A DNA stretch of 64,000 nucleotides, from positions 186,001-250,000 of the forward strand of contig JADNRV010000067.1 in assembly GCA_015499995.1 (NCBI GenBank). The letters run 5' to 3'. This document shows positions 21,513-32,514 of this stretch, piece by piece. A model generated the notes under the pieces. That model was not told the origin of the DNA. It saw only the letters and a list, made by a program, of their open reading frames with translations, and did not search any database. The number at the start of each line of letters is the position of its first letter. The first letter of the stretch is position 1. Made by a program: the position numbers and the translations under genes. Source of the DNA: Flammula alnicola (lineage: Eukaryota > Basidiomycota > Agaricomycetes > Agaricales > Strophariaceae).

Positions 21513-22982
21513 AGCGAGAGTGACACGTTGGTGACACGCTGTTATAAGTCCGAGTTTGTTTTCAAAGTTCCCAACCAAACAAATACTCACTCAACTACTC
21601 GCTAACTCACGGTCGCTGTGACTGACAACCTCATCCGATTCACACTACTTAGCAGGATTACTGGCGTTTGCAAGGGGATAGCCCTTTGCAGCGCCTTGAG
21701 TCCAGTTGTTTTAGAAGGTAGTAGTTAGAAGCCGTGCCCGTCGTTATTCAGCCCAGTAGTTGAGCCCAAGGAAAACTGCATCCCGTCGACCAAGGTGTTG
21801 TCGTTCTACCGCCAGGACGCTTTCTCCATCGAGGCGGCATACTCTATGCTCAGCCTGAGCTGTTTCCTGGCGCGATCAACCCCCGGATCGGAACCGCCGA
21901 GGAGGTAAATGGCGATGCTGCTGGTGTCAAACTAAAGACAAGGTTGAACCTTCATGGCATTTATGTCGTTCGAGCAAGCCTATGTTGGAAAGATCGAGGA
22001 GAAGCGACAAATTCATGATGGAGGTAAGTTTTCCTGCTTATTCATCTCATCCCAGATATCGATACAATTTTGCCGAACAGGACCGCAAAAATGCTCTCGA
22101 GGAGTACCCCCTATTCTATGCGCGGCAAGGTAGAGGTTATACCCCCTACAGCGTGCGCGGTTATCCCATGATAAATTAACGTCCGTATAATCAGAGTTCG
22201 ACACAAAAACAACCTACCTTCATGCTCTAGTTATGTGGATCCAAGCAGAATGCAATACGCCGGCCAAAGGGCCTCGCTGACTGCGGGTCCATATTCATTC
22301 CGCACTCCGTCCATCCATTCTCGTGTACGATCCTGCCCTCAATAAGACCGTCACGGATGGCCTGCCTACGACGTACTCTATGTCTTCAACTTTCCGGTGA
22401 GAGCGACACGCTGACCGAGTCCAAAACGTCTGAGTTTGTTTCCAAAGTTCCTTACCAAACAAACGACTCGCCGATTCCACTAGCAGGATTACTGGCGTTT
22501 GTAAGGGATAACCCTTGCAGAGCCTTAAGTCCAGTTCAGCTAGAGGGTGGCATCCATCTACATGTAGTGTCAATCGTGTCCCTCCCTCCATCTTCTGGCA
22601 GGATTACTGGCGTTTGTAAGGGGATAGCCCTTTGCAGCGCCTTGAGTCCAGTTCAGCTAGGCGAGGTTGGCGTTCATCTACGTGTATTGTCAATTGCGTC
22701 TCTCCCTCCATCTTCTAGCAGGATTACTAGCGTTTGTAAGGGGATAGCCCGTTGCAGCGTCTCGCCTAGTAGGCAATCTTCGTCGCTTTCTTTCTCCCTC
22801 AGGCCTCAACCACGATCGCCCTCTGGATTGCTCCGAGGACTATGAAGTGGATTTCTGTTGTTTATTTGCGAGCGAAGCGAGCACCCCTTCTCTGAGGGTG
22901 AATGGAGCGTCGAGTCACTCTTCATTCGTGCTTTTGCATCGGGATAGCCCTCTGCAGCACCCTTATATCCTCCAACCGTCCC
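21513..22982 (+). repeat. 1,470-bp repeat, copy 2
   Basis: Gapless match to 8982-10451 with a single difference found (22975). It contains the same HSP110 fragment (about 21760-22181) and core array (22482-22841). To its right, GGGTCGGCGTGTTTGGTTCG and CTCAACTT continue the match with the inverted copy at 49372-49400, so this edge is closer to the true family end than copy 1. Confidence 0.85.
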
Positions 22983-23039
22983 GGGTCGGCGTGTTTGGTT
23001 CGCTCAACTTTCAGAGTATCTCAGGCGGTCTCTCTTGAG

Positions 23040-23380
23040 GGCTTTCGGAGCCATTGGAAGTTTAATCGTCTTGGGGTGAAAGCTCAGGGTGTCGAGGACA
23101 TCAGCGAGAGTAAGTAAGCTGGACATCGTCTTACTCTTCATACCACTTACACTTTTTAACCTCCAGCTTGTGGACTAAAAGCGGGGGCAGTCTCAGGCTG
23201 GCGGAGAACTTACGCACGATTTACAACGCTTAGGCGGCTTGACGTCAGCTGACGCGTTGCGTTTCAATTGGGTACGACTATAATTCTCGACGCGACAATT
23301 TTATGTCATATTGGATAACAGCATGTCACTTATTTCGGAAGCCACCTACTCTACTCTCAAAGGACTGCAGCTGGTTACTA
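23040..23380. other. No gene recognised
   Basis: No domain or splice pattern was seen between the repeat and the next coding remnant. Confidence 0.4.
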
Positions 23381-23745
23381 TTCATACGTGGTGTACCCGA
23401 GATGGGGAAGCGATGATAGCAGTCTCTCGCCCTCCCACGACACAACACGCTTGGCGAAGTGGGTTTCAATTGCCGAAAGGGGCACCACCTCAATGCCTTC
23501 TTCTAACTCTCGATCCCACTTAGATACTGGTATTTCGCAAACGGATCGTGGACATGTGCTTGTTGATGGCGTCTAACGACAAACCAGGTCCCCTTAATGT
23601 CGGGTGTGTTGCCAAATTTGAGGATATCCATAATACTATATGGGACGTCTGACCCGCGGCAGAGGACTCCGCTATTGCCTGCATGTGTCGCTCGCACGGG
23701 GTAGGTAATCCCTCGTCGCTTGGTCGACATGGCTTTCATGGGCAT
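23381..23745 (-). pseudogene. Unidentified coding remnant
   Basis: Two overlapping minus-strand frames look coding: PYSIMDILKFGNTPDIKGTW with FVVRRHQQAH, and after a frame break ELEEGIEVVPLSAIETHF with AKRVVSWEGERLL. The composition suggests a fragment of a larger conserved fungal protein, perhaps transposon-borne. I do not recognise the family. Confidence 0.4.
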
Positions 23746-24089
23746 ATTGATACCTTGGCGCGCGTGTCGAGCAAGAGCTCTGTAAACCTCGTCTGAACCT
23801 TCGCCATTTGAATTCCTACCTTCAGCACGCCCAGCGTCCCTTAGGATTGCTCTGTGGACTGAGTTGCGGTTATCTACATCCAGCAGCAGTTAGCCAGCTC
23901 AGCGCAAACTCCGCCAGCGCCTTTCGAATTCCTCTTTTCTTTTACGGGAGTTTCCTACTTCCTCCCAATCTCCTTCAGTTGCCCTCGCACAAGCACCTAC
24001 GATGAAATGGTCGTCCTCCCGTATTCCAACAACTTTTCGTCTCAGAAAGAAACTCCGCCGGAGATAGCACAATCGTCAAGAGAAGATGG

Positions 24090-24310
24090 ATACGGAAGGG
24101 CAACTACCTCATCCAGAGGTGGGAGAGCGATTTGTCAAAAGAAGGCTGCACCCATATCCACCACTTTTCACTTTACCGGTGCTGCTGCCACCGCAGGCGC
24201 TTACTTCCAAATCAAGAAAGTTAGAAGGACCCCAGGTGAAATACACGCTGGATCAACAATGTGCTCTAGCGTTTCAGATCATTGGCTGGGGATGAAGGTG
24301 GACCATATAT
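24090..24310 (+). pseudogene. TET/JBP-like gene, middle fragment
   Basis: The plus strand gives KAAPISTTFHFTGAAATAGA and, after a frame shift, VKYTLDQQCALAFQIIGWG. These align with KNAVPISTTFEFADAPAASG and VKYTVEQLSARGFQVIGWDG of the gene at 38-39.8 kb. This is the most diverged of the four copies. The dioxygenase core is absent. Confidence 0.65.
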
Positions 24311-24628
24311 GGGCCTTCGCTTTTTGATGCTCTTGTGTCCCAGACAGGCCAAATGTTGTTACAACTGAGCGCGTCAATGGCGTTCCAGTTGGCCAGCCTG
24401 ATGACGATGACCATAGATCAGCTGTGGAGCGCGCTTCCTCCACAATCCTGGAGCCCAAGCACCGCCATGGTGTGACTGCCGCCATGAATGGTGGTGACAA
24501 TCACGGCAAAGAAAGGTTGACACCCGTTACCCTGAGCATACTTTTCAAACCACATAGCGGTAGCTTTCACCCACTGGGGTTTGATGCATCTGGTTCATTG
24601 CGCATTTACATATTCACTACTCAGCCCA

Positions 24629-25123
24629 TTAGTATAGCGTTGACCACTGCCGACACCCCGTGCCACACAACCTGAAGGAATCTGCGTGGAAGCGAGTTAG
24701 CCGCAGGCCCACTTCAACTCTGTCGAGCCTATACCTTTGGAGAGCGTACTCGATGAGGCGCTGGTCGCCGCTGCGTATATTGACGACTCCGTTGGTCGTA
24801 TACCCCATCCGCATCACCAAGATGTCCCCATGCCACTGCCTACCCATCAGCGCAAGAACAGCGGCGTTGGTCGGAAGGTATTTGTGATTTTTCACGAATA
24901 TCTGAAACCGGTGTTGGCGACGTCCCCTGCGAATGGTGACGATTGTGTCGTGAATTCGTGGCTGGATGCTCCCGGATAAGGCCTCTTCAACGAGTGGACT
25001 GCGTTGATGCGAGGTAATTCGCGTCTGGATAGGCAGCAGGCTGGGTCTTGTTGATGCTGCTCCATAAAGTACAGCGCGTACAGGAAAATAGCGGGCCTGT
25101 GCAAATGTAAATGTCAACATCAA
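24629..25123 (-). CDS. Hypothetical protein, possibly broken
   Basis: A 164-residue frame without obvious splice sites contains RGRRQHRFQIFVKNHKYLP, ALMGRQWHGDILVMRMG and GVVNIRSGDQRLIEYALQRY. It reads like a real protein segment and resembles small uncharacterised Agaricomycete proteins, but I know no function. Start and end are uncertain. Confidence 0.4.
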   Translation of the reverse strand: MMLTFTFAQARYFPVRAVLYGAASTRPSLLPIQTRITSHQRSPLVEEALSGSIQPRIHDTIVTIRRGRRQHRFQIFVKNHKYLPTNAAVLALMGRQWHGDILVMRMGYTTNGVVNIRSGDQRLIEYALQRYRLDRVEVGLRLTRFHADSFRLCGTGCRQWSTLY

Positions 25124-25196
25124 GTCTGTTGGTGTTACTTGTCCTTACGCCATAGCAAGGAGTGATGCGGGTGCGAGAGTAAGGCATGTTTGTGGG

Positions 25197-26100
25197 TTGA
25201 ACTTAGGCCTGAGGCAACACATCGTTGGCTTGCCGCACCTTAAAAGAAATTTCTTCATCACCGCTGAACATGTGGTGGGACGATATTCGACACTAAGTCA
25301 ATGCGTATTTGCATCGTCATTTTCACACCGTCTTACGGACGAGCAGAGGCTGACTCGACTGGATGAGATTTTTCCTGTCTCCTCTTATTGTAGCGACTTG
25401 ACCATTGAACGAATGCCGGCATTAATGAAATCATTCCTTTTTGTGCATATTGAGACTTGCATCTACCCGATACTCAACCCTGATGGCACAGGGTCTCGCC
25501 CCTGGGCAACACGCGTACGTTCATCGCTCGCGTCGCAGAGCATATCATTCGACACTGAACTTGTGGTGCGACGACAGTTGACGCTGAGTCATTCATTTTC
25601 GCGCTATCCCACCACAGGCCAATCACCACCGAATGCTTCTGGCAAATTCACAATTTATCCTGGAATGAATTTGTTGATCTTTCAAGTCTCTTTCAAGTCT
25701 CTTCCTTTTGCGCGCAACATGCTCGTGAGGCGTCACTCGCGTAGCAGGGGATTCTATCAATACTCAACTTGGGCTGTGTCCATGCGATATCACACCATCT
25801 GAGGCTGACTCGGTTGGAATCTCCACTGAATGCTTGTGGTGACCTCACTATTGAACGAATACAGGGACTTTTTGGTTTGTCATGTTCTTTTCTTTTTGTC
25901 AGCCTGGTTGGTATTTGCGGCTCGTATATAGTTTGTGAATAGGCACAAGGTCCCTGGGAAATTGCTCGCATGCGGCCTCGCACTCAATTTTGAGTCCGAC
26001 GATAACTGAAACTTGACGCCGAGTCACATATTTTCACCTTCATTTTCACACCCCTTATGTACTTGGATAAAATGATTGGAAGTTGAAGTTGTTTGACGTA
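25197..26100. repeat. Degenerate tandem repeat region
   Basis: Blocks recur at irregular spacing: GAACATGTGGTG/GAACTTGTGGTG (about 25267, 25557), GAGGCTGACTCG (25346, 25801), TATTGAACGAAT-like (about 25403, 25850) and CATTTTCACACC (about 25318, 26041). It looks like a decayed tandem array of several hundred bases per unit. No gene is supported. Confidence 0.4.
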
Positions 26101-26416
26101 CTCTATCCAGAATGTGAGTCATGGCCTGCTGAATTTCTTGGCAACATCTCCTTACGCACAGGGCCCATTTCTAACCCGATCCGGGATGTCTTACAATCAT
26201 CCTGTCCCTAGGCCTGCAACTCTCAATATTCGCGTTCGTGGAACCTATGTGAGTCAAGTGGCGGATTGTTCAGTCGGAAAGAAACTTATTGGCAGGGAAG
26301 ACAGAATAGCGTGGCTGTGGCCACTCCTCGCAAAATTATAAATACGACTGAAGGAAAGCTGCAACGACCAAACGTGTCTCTCGATGAGCTTCATACCACT
26401 GCCGAATTCTAGCAAC

Positions 26417-29144
26417 ATGGCCTCCGATACGGGAGAGCAAGACGTTGTAATGAGCTCGGTAAGTTATGGTTTCCAATCTTTCCTTGTTGTCAAAATACAT
26501 ATTGACGCGCCGAAGGACCACCCAATTCACCCACCCCCGGCTCCGGTCTCTCCTATGGCCTGGCCTTCGGAAATTTCGCCAGTCGTGATGATGGAAAAGG
26601 TATGTTCTTTAGCTTGTTTAGACGTGTCTAATCTGTCAACTAACCTCTTAAAGTTTAGAGAGTTGGAACGAAGGGAGCAGCAGATCGCTCAGCAACTCAG
26701 GTCCATCCACGCAGTAATAGCACGCGCAGAAAAAGCAGAACGACAAGTAGTACAGCTCGCCAGGCGGTTAGAAGACATAGAAAGCGTTCAATCCCACGGT
26801 GCAAGCAACGCTGCAGTCATCCCCCCTGCAAGCAGCCACGTTCCAGACCGCCAAACGAGTATGCTAGAAGACGAAGGCAGAGGCTCAAATAGTTCTGTTA
26901 TTTATACGCATCAAATCCAAACCACTGCTGCTCCAGCCAATCTCGGTGCTGTCAGCATTATGAGAGAAGGAGAACGTAAGTCACTAGAGAGCACTGTCTG
27001 TTTCAAAATGCACTCTATTGAGCAGAAACAGTTGGAAAGGGAAAGGAAAGGCAACAAGTCAAGCCACAAGACGAGGATATGACCGACGAAGAAGCAGAAA
27101 TTCAGGCGGTGAGTAATAGTTGTGGTAAATAAAAATGGTACTGATATGAAATGAGCCAGATATTGACCTGTGCGCCAAGTCAGGACCCGATATACCTCGC
27201 CACCGCCAGATTCCCGAGAAGTATCATAGGCGCAAGCCCCGTTTTGGCGCTCAAGAACCGCACGGAGACTAGCACCGTTGGTCCTCCTGGTGATTTCCAG
27301 ACGGTAAGTACCATCGAAGTTAGGACTTTGATTTATCCTTAATCGTATTCCTCCTATAGGGTCCTACTCCTCATGGAAATGTTCAGGTAAGCCGCGGTTC
27401 ATTGTTTAGACAAGACTGCTTACGACTTTTTTCCATTTGGTTTCCAACTTCTCCTTGTTGTCAAAATGCATATTGACGCGCCAAAGGACCACCCAATTCA
27501 CCCACCCTCGGCTTCTTACTCAGCGCTAGATGTCCTACCGACTCATATCTGGCTCAATATACTTGACCAAATCATGCAGCACCTTCCTCAGGCCACATTG
27601 TTCGATTTTTCTTTGACATGTCAAGCGTTTCGCGGAATTTCACTGCCCCTCATTTATCGCACCCTTATCTTCCACCCTTTCGCCATAGAAGGACATTCCA
27701 GGGAACACTGGAAAAGATCTGAGTGGTCCCCGCTTCCACCTATTCAAACGTCCCATGCAGTCCAATGCTTGGATTTTTACAGTTGCAATCGAATCGCAAA
27801 CTATGTGCGCCATCTTGACCTACGTCCCCGGCTGCCAAGTAATAAATACACCCCGAAACTGCCGGTTGAAACGCCGGACGATCTTGACTTCCTGGTTCGC
27901 AAGTTCTACGAGGCCGTTCCCAGGTTCACGAACACTCAGAGTTTTGTGTGTACCTCCACCGAAATAGACGCCTTCGCGCTGCACCAGCTATCCCAATTAC
28001 CCAATTTACGAGACATGGACCTCGGTGGCTGCAACTTACTCTCGTCCGCCATGGTCGGTAGATCCCTACGTCTTAGTACCTTTAAATTCTGGCATATGGC
28101 GATGCCTGATGAGCTAGCAACGGTAGGCGTCGACCGCTGGTTAGCCATGTTGGATCCGGACAGCCTTGAGTTCGTTCGGGTAGGCCCAGCTCGTGCATCA
28201 ACTCTATTCTTCCAGGACATCCTTTCCGCAGGCCCTTTCAAGTCGCTCTCCACCATAGAGATAGCTATTATGTCCGAGCAAATGCTCGCGTGTATCCCAC
28301 TGCTTCTCTCCAAGACGCCGGCCCTTCGGCACCTTCAACTTCCTCTCTTTGGGTCAATACCAGGTGAAGGGGGAAAGCGGGTTGCTGAAGGTTTAAAGTC
28401 TCCTTTCGAATCGTCGACGCCCGACCTTGAGGATTATCACGGCCCTCACGAGCTCCTTCATGTGATTCTACCTCGATCTCCAGGGCATTCGGCTTTACAC
28501 AGGCTGCAACTTGACAGTCTTGGTAGAAACGGGGAACCTTTCTCTGTTTGCTTGCAGAGTTTGTCCTTGCCTGCTCACTCATTCCAGTTAACAAACGTCA
28601 CCGAGTTTTCCACTGAGTTCATCTCAATCGAGTGCGATGATCTCGCAAAGCTGTTTGTCTTGCTTCCAAATTTGCGAGACTTAGAATTGTCCCTACAATT
28701 CAAACTGACATTCCGGGGACAGAACATTACCAAAGAGGTATGTCCAAATTATTGTCAACTGAAAAGCCCCTTATTCAACTCCCAAAGACATTCTTGGATG
28801 ACGTTCTCAAACTCTCATTGCCATCCCAATTGCGGTCTTTGTCTTTCGACTGGACCGCCAGTGATTCCGTGGATGTGAATTCTAAACATAGAAAGGTCCA
28901 AGCCGAACTTATTACACGACTTCCACTGCTGGAGCGGTTGTGGCTTTGTGACTGGATGAAATCCGCGTATTTGTGGTACAGGACCACGTCAGGGAGAGAG
29001 TTATCGACAGTGTATAAAAGTATGCAACATCCCATTTTAATTGAACATAGGGGATACTTACCGTATTTTTCTCCAGCTGGAACGTTGCAAAACAATTCAG
29101 ACGCCGCAGATGAACTTCGTAGAGTGTTTTCGAGGAAATTCTGA
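26417..29144 (+). CDS. Coiled-coil / F-box protein
   Basis: Exons 26417-26458, 26516-26599, 26654-26975, 27026-27108, 27160-27303, 27360-27386, 27487-28737 and 28788-29144 join without a frame break to about 769 residues. The N-terminal half has a coiled coil (LERREQQIAQQLRSIHAVIA). The large exon has an F-box, LPTHIWLNILDQIMQHLP to FRGISLPLIYRTLIF, then LRR-like text (LPNLRDMDLGGCNLL, LPNLRDLELSL). F-box proteins bring substrates to SCF ubiquitin ligases through Skp1. An alternative is a shorter gene starting at ATG 27466. A 65-bp block around the 3' splice site of the second exon is repeated at 27438-27502. Confidence 0.65.
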
Positions 29145-29395
29145 TAAGCCTCCTGAGACAACCAGAAGAGAAGGAGAACTGTGTATCAAATACAAGGGTC
29201 CTCCACGGCTGGGGTTCTAGAGGCTAATTTCGCTGTATCTCGCAGACAACCGAAATGGGTGGGCGACGAGACCGGGCGAAGACGAACGATTGGGATCCGG
29301 ACAGTAAGAAGGTCGGCTAAGAGAGTGGGTTGTTCTTGAAGGTGCCCTCGTCGCTCGTGAAGTTGGATAAGAGCCGACAATAAAGTCCTTCTCAG
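29145..29395. other. No gene recognised
   Basis: Short gap between the F-box gene and a clathrin remnant; a minus-strand frame here (about 29186-29380) has no recognised domain. Confidence 0.4.
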
Positions 29396-30180
29396 TTTAG
29401 ATCAAGGTCGTATTGTAGCTGAATGGCGATGGTTTAACAACGATTTTCTCCAGAAGCTCGATTAGCTCGATTGGAAGGTCGGCTTGCAAGAAGGCTATGA
29501 CAGTGATTGAAACGTCAATCAGGATCCGTGCATTCGGGCAGCGCAGTTGCCACAATCTAGGTGGAAAATATAAGAAACGTGAAAAGAAATATCAAATCGA
29601 GTTAGACGAACCTGGTCAATGACTGCGCGACAGTGAACATTGTCATGAACGAGAACTTGGACCCAAAGGTCGGGCAAAGGAGGTAACATGCTTGTTGCTT
29701 GGACATTGAGTTGTCGTTGGTAATAGCAATGAGCTCCTCGTCGCAAAGACCTTTGGCATAAGCAATGTACGCCAAATAAGGATCGCGCGCCTCGCAGAAT
29801 TTTCCGACTACCAAGAGTTCGTAGGGCTGTAATAATAAGGGTGAATTAAAAGGCCGACTTGAGGGGCATGGACCAGATTGAGGTGCGTCTGCAAGTGACC
29901 TTGTTCGGGCTTGTTGCCTTTGAGGGCGTCGAGCACGGAGGTAGCCGGCTGGATCATGTTTTGAGACATGAAAATGTCGACAACCTAGAATTATAGGAAG
30001 ATGAGTAACCATTTAATTTGTATCGTTAAATTGATACGTACTGGTTCGGTGTCGACAAGATGGCCATTCTTGAATGATTCGATAACTAAACTTGGGGTCT
30101 TCGCAAAGATCGACAATGGAACTGGACCCTCCTTCGCACTAAGCGATCTTGGGCTCGTGCAACATTTTGCAAGCCATCCG
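29396..30180 (-). pseudogene. Clathrin heavy chain pseudogene
   Basis: On the minus strand, in clathrin order: SIVDLCEDPK and NGHLVDTEP, an intron, [36 protein letters not shown], then a jump to [43 protein letters not shown] with AVIDQV, and finally ADLPIELIELLEKIV. Clathrin heavy chain forms the triskelion legs of coated vesicles. Several hundred residues between HAPQ and LVVGK are missing and frames are broken, but introns remain, so it is a truncated genomic copy and not a processed one. Confidence 0.8.
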
Positions 30181-30559
30181 AAGGTATCTGATTAGGTAGG
30201 GATCGATATATGTAGGATTCTAAAATGGCAAGGATCAAGGTGATATCAAGGGCATTATCGGTTGTAATACGCACCCACAGAATCTTTGACACGGAGACCA
30301 TCAAGCTGCGCTTTTTCCAGTCAACTCCAGACCTCAGGCAGATTGAACTTAGTGACATTCCAGACCACGATCGATTGACGATCGATAGAAACAATGTTCA
30401 AGGAGGACATTGATCGTCGCTCAGACGCTGAGGCACATGCGCGGTCTCCATCCATGCTCTCGACGTGTCCCGAACGTCGTCTGGGATTGGAACTTGAAGC
30501 CTGATGATTCGGCCTCGTAAATTTGGCCTGAGTCAAAAGGGCATGTCATTGAACAAAGT

Positions 30560-30790
30560 CTTATCGAATCAATCCTGACGAGCTTAGGCACCGGTGCGAT
30601 TGGCCGAATGAAGGGCGGATAACTGTAGATGAGCAGCGAAGACGGAAAGCGCCAACGCCTGCGACCTTCGACGCATAAACGGTCGACAAGTGGCCTTGTT
30701 CGGGCTTGTTGTTTTCGAATGCATTGAGCAAGGAGATAACCGGCTGGATCGTGTTCTGAGACATGAAAATGTCGACGACCTAGAGTTAGT
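30560..30790 (-). pseudogene. Second clathrin heavy chain fragment
   Basis: The minus strand repeats the same clathrin exon in diverged form: FMSQNTIQPVISLL, then [17 protein letters not shown], preceded by a similar intron end (TAGGTCGTCGACATTTTC). It lies 0.6-0.8 kb upstream of the equivalent part of the first remnant, so the two arose by tandem duplication or repeated capture. Confidence 0.7.
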
Positions 30791-30799
30791 ATTACATAG

Positions 30800-31298
30800 A
30801 AGGTAAGTAACCATTTTGTTTCTGTTGTTTGAATTTATATTTATGAATGCTGGAATGCAGGCGACGTCATTTGATGTGAGGTCAATTCTACCGGACACGA
30901 GGCCCAGGAAAAGCCTCTCTAAATTACTTGAAGCATCGTCATCCGTGAATAAGGTATCTCGTTGTCCAGATCTATATGTAAGCCTTCCTCATTGCCACTC
31001 AGCAGCCCACCCTGCAACCAGTTTCTTTCCAGTGCATCGACGGCGCAGTTAGAACAAATGCCACAAATGCCTGCGACTCCGATACTTACGACCCGCTTTC
31101 CGCTGAAAATGTTCTGACTGCAAGATATGACCAATTTCTAGCGTCTGCCACCACCTCCACAACTTCCGGGTCTGGAACCAGTCTACAGCCAAGAAAATAC
31201 AACCTGTACTGACGTATACTCAGGCCCTCCCTACTCGTGCGGCATGCCTAGTCTCTTAAAACAGACCTTATAAATCAAATGATAATCGATCTATCTAT
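30800..31298. other. No gene recognised
   Basis: A short plus-strand frame (30816-31052) is present without a recognised domain. Confidence 0.35.
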
Positions 31299-31443
31299 TC
31301 TATACTATAAATCGAAGAGGGACTTTCTCACGTGACAGACAAAGACCTGTCACAATTGATCACAGACAAACAAGTCACGTCTCTCTGCCGTTCGACATCT
31401 AGGCCAACGGCACGCCCGTGCGAAGCATGGGTCAGACGGCTCG
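31299..31443 (+). mobile_element. Helitron-like miniature element
   Basis: The left end TCTATACTATAAATC resembles the conserved 5' TC(T)..CTACTA start of Helitrons. About 12 nt from the right end is a hairpin CCCGTGC-GAA-GCATGGG (31415-31431), and the stretch ends GACGGCTCG, close to the Helitron CTRR terminus (CTCG here). The size of 145 bp fits a minimal non-autonomous copy moved by rolling-circle replication. The one-base mismatch to CTRR is the weak point. Confidence 0.5.
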
Positions 31444-32385
31444 TTTGATATACACAGGCAATGGTCTGCGCGGAAATTTCCCGCGGGCGACGGTGCAAGC
31501 AGACTGAGGGCCAGCCTAAAGGTGACCAACAGTTTGATCTGTGACGAGCACTGAGCGTAGACTGCCTGCAATCTCGGCTAACGGCCTGTAGGCAGCTTGA
31601 AGGTCGATTAGTACGCACTATACCGCATTTGGTAAATTCTCCGAAACTACAATCCTGGTCTATTCACGAAAATGAGCATAAAATAGCAATATTTGTTGCA
31701 CCTGTAGGGTGTATGTACCACGAGAACAGGAGAAAAATAGCAACAGGGACATAATGTAACATAAATAATGGCAAGACTAGCAACTTCCAGCGAAGATAAA
31801 CCAAACCGGTTCCTTCGAAGGCGGTGCCGTGACGTGGCGACGTGGCACCGCTCACGAATGACCTCTCGCCATTGCTTGAATGCATTTCTATAGAAGGATG
31901 AGATGGGATATGGGACCTCTATCTATCGTAAACAGGAGTAATGAAAGAACTCACACTGGGGTGGATGTCTTCGATGACCATAATTGAAGGTCGTCCGAGT
32001 CTGATTGGGGCCAAAAGTGATGCCGTTGGAGGTCAGAAGAGAGGGCTGAAGGCTACTCAAGTGGGGAGGAAGGAGGGAAGGACTGGCAGTGGAAAGCGAG
32101 GGGAGGAGGTAGTCCGAGGGGAAGGGCTTGTGCGTTGGTTGAAGTTCAACATGGGGGGAAGAGGACAAGCATTGCTGGCAGTCACAGCGTGATGTGAAGG
32201 CGGAAATTCTCTAAGTGACAGTCCACAAGCGACGCGCTGCCCGGAGCTAGCCGTGCATGGGAACGGCAGTCTGTAGGCAGAGTACAAGCAGATATACAAG
32301 ATACCCACAAGCACAGTACGTAGGTGATGTGCTGGCAGTGTTTGCTAGCAACCAGTGGTTTAAATACACGAGAAGCTTGTAGGTC
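31444..32385. other. No gene recognised
   Basis: No domain-bearing frame or clear repeat was found. Frames at 31941-32192 are low-complexity and basic. Confidence 0.4.
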
Positions 32386-32411
32386 AATTTACGCTCTGCT
32401 TGGAGGCTAGC

Positions 32412-32478
32412 TTACAGGTCACCTGCAAGTTGCACGGCCTACAGGTCACCTGCAAGTTGCACGGCCTACAGGTGACCT
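32412..32478. repeat. 27-bp tandem repeat
   Basis: The unit beginning TACAGGTCACCTGCAAGTTG and ending CACGGCC is present twice, followed by a partial third unit with GGTGACCTG. The GGTSACC cores are palindromic. Confidence 0.7.
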
Positions 32479-32514
32479 GCGCGTGAACCATTGGCTGTGT
32501 AATATAAGGTCTGT

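Noticed and set aside
8982..22982. 1,470-bp direct repeats as LTRs of one large retrotransposon
   Set aside because: No TG..CA ends, primer-binding site or polypurine tract, and the interior holds two unrelated retroelements plus host genes.
23381..23745. Named transposase fragment
   Set aside because: The text looks coding, but I could not assign it to a family without a search.
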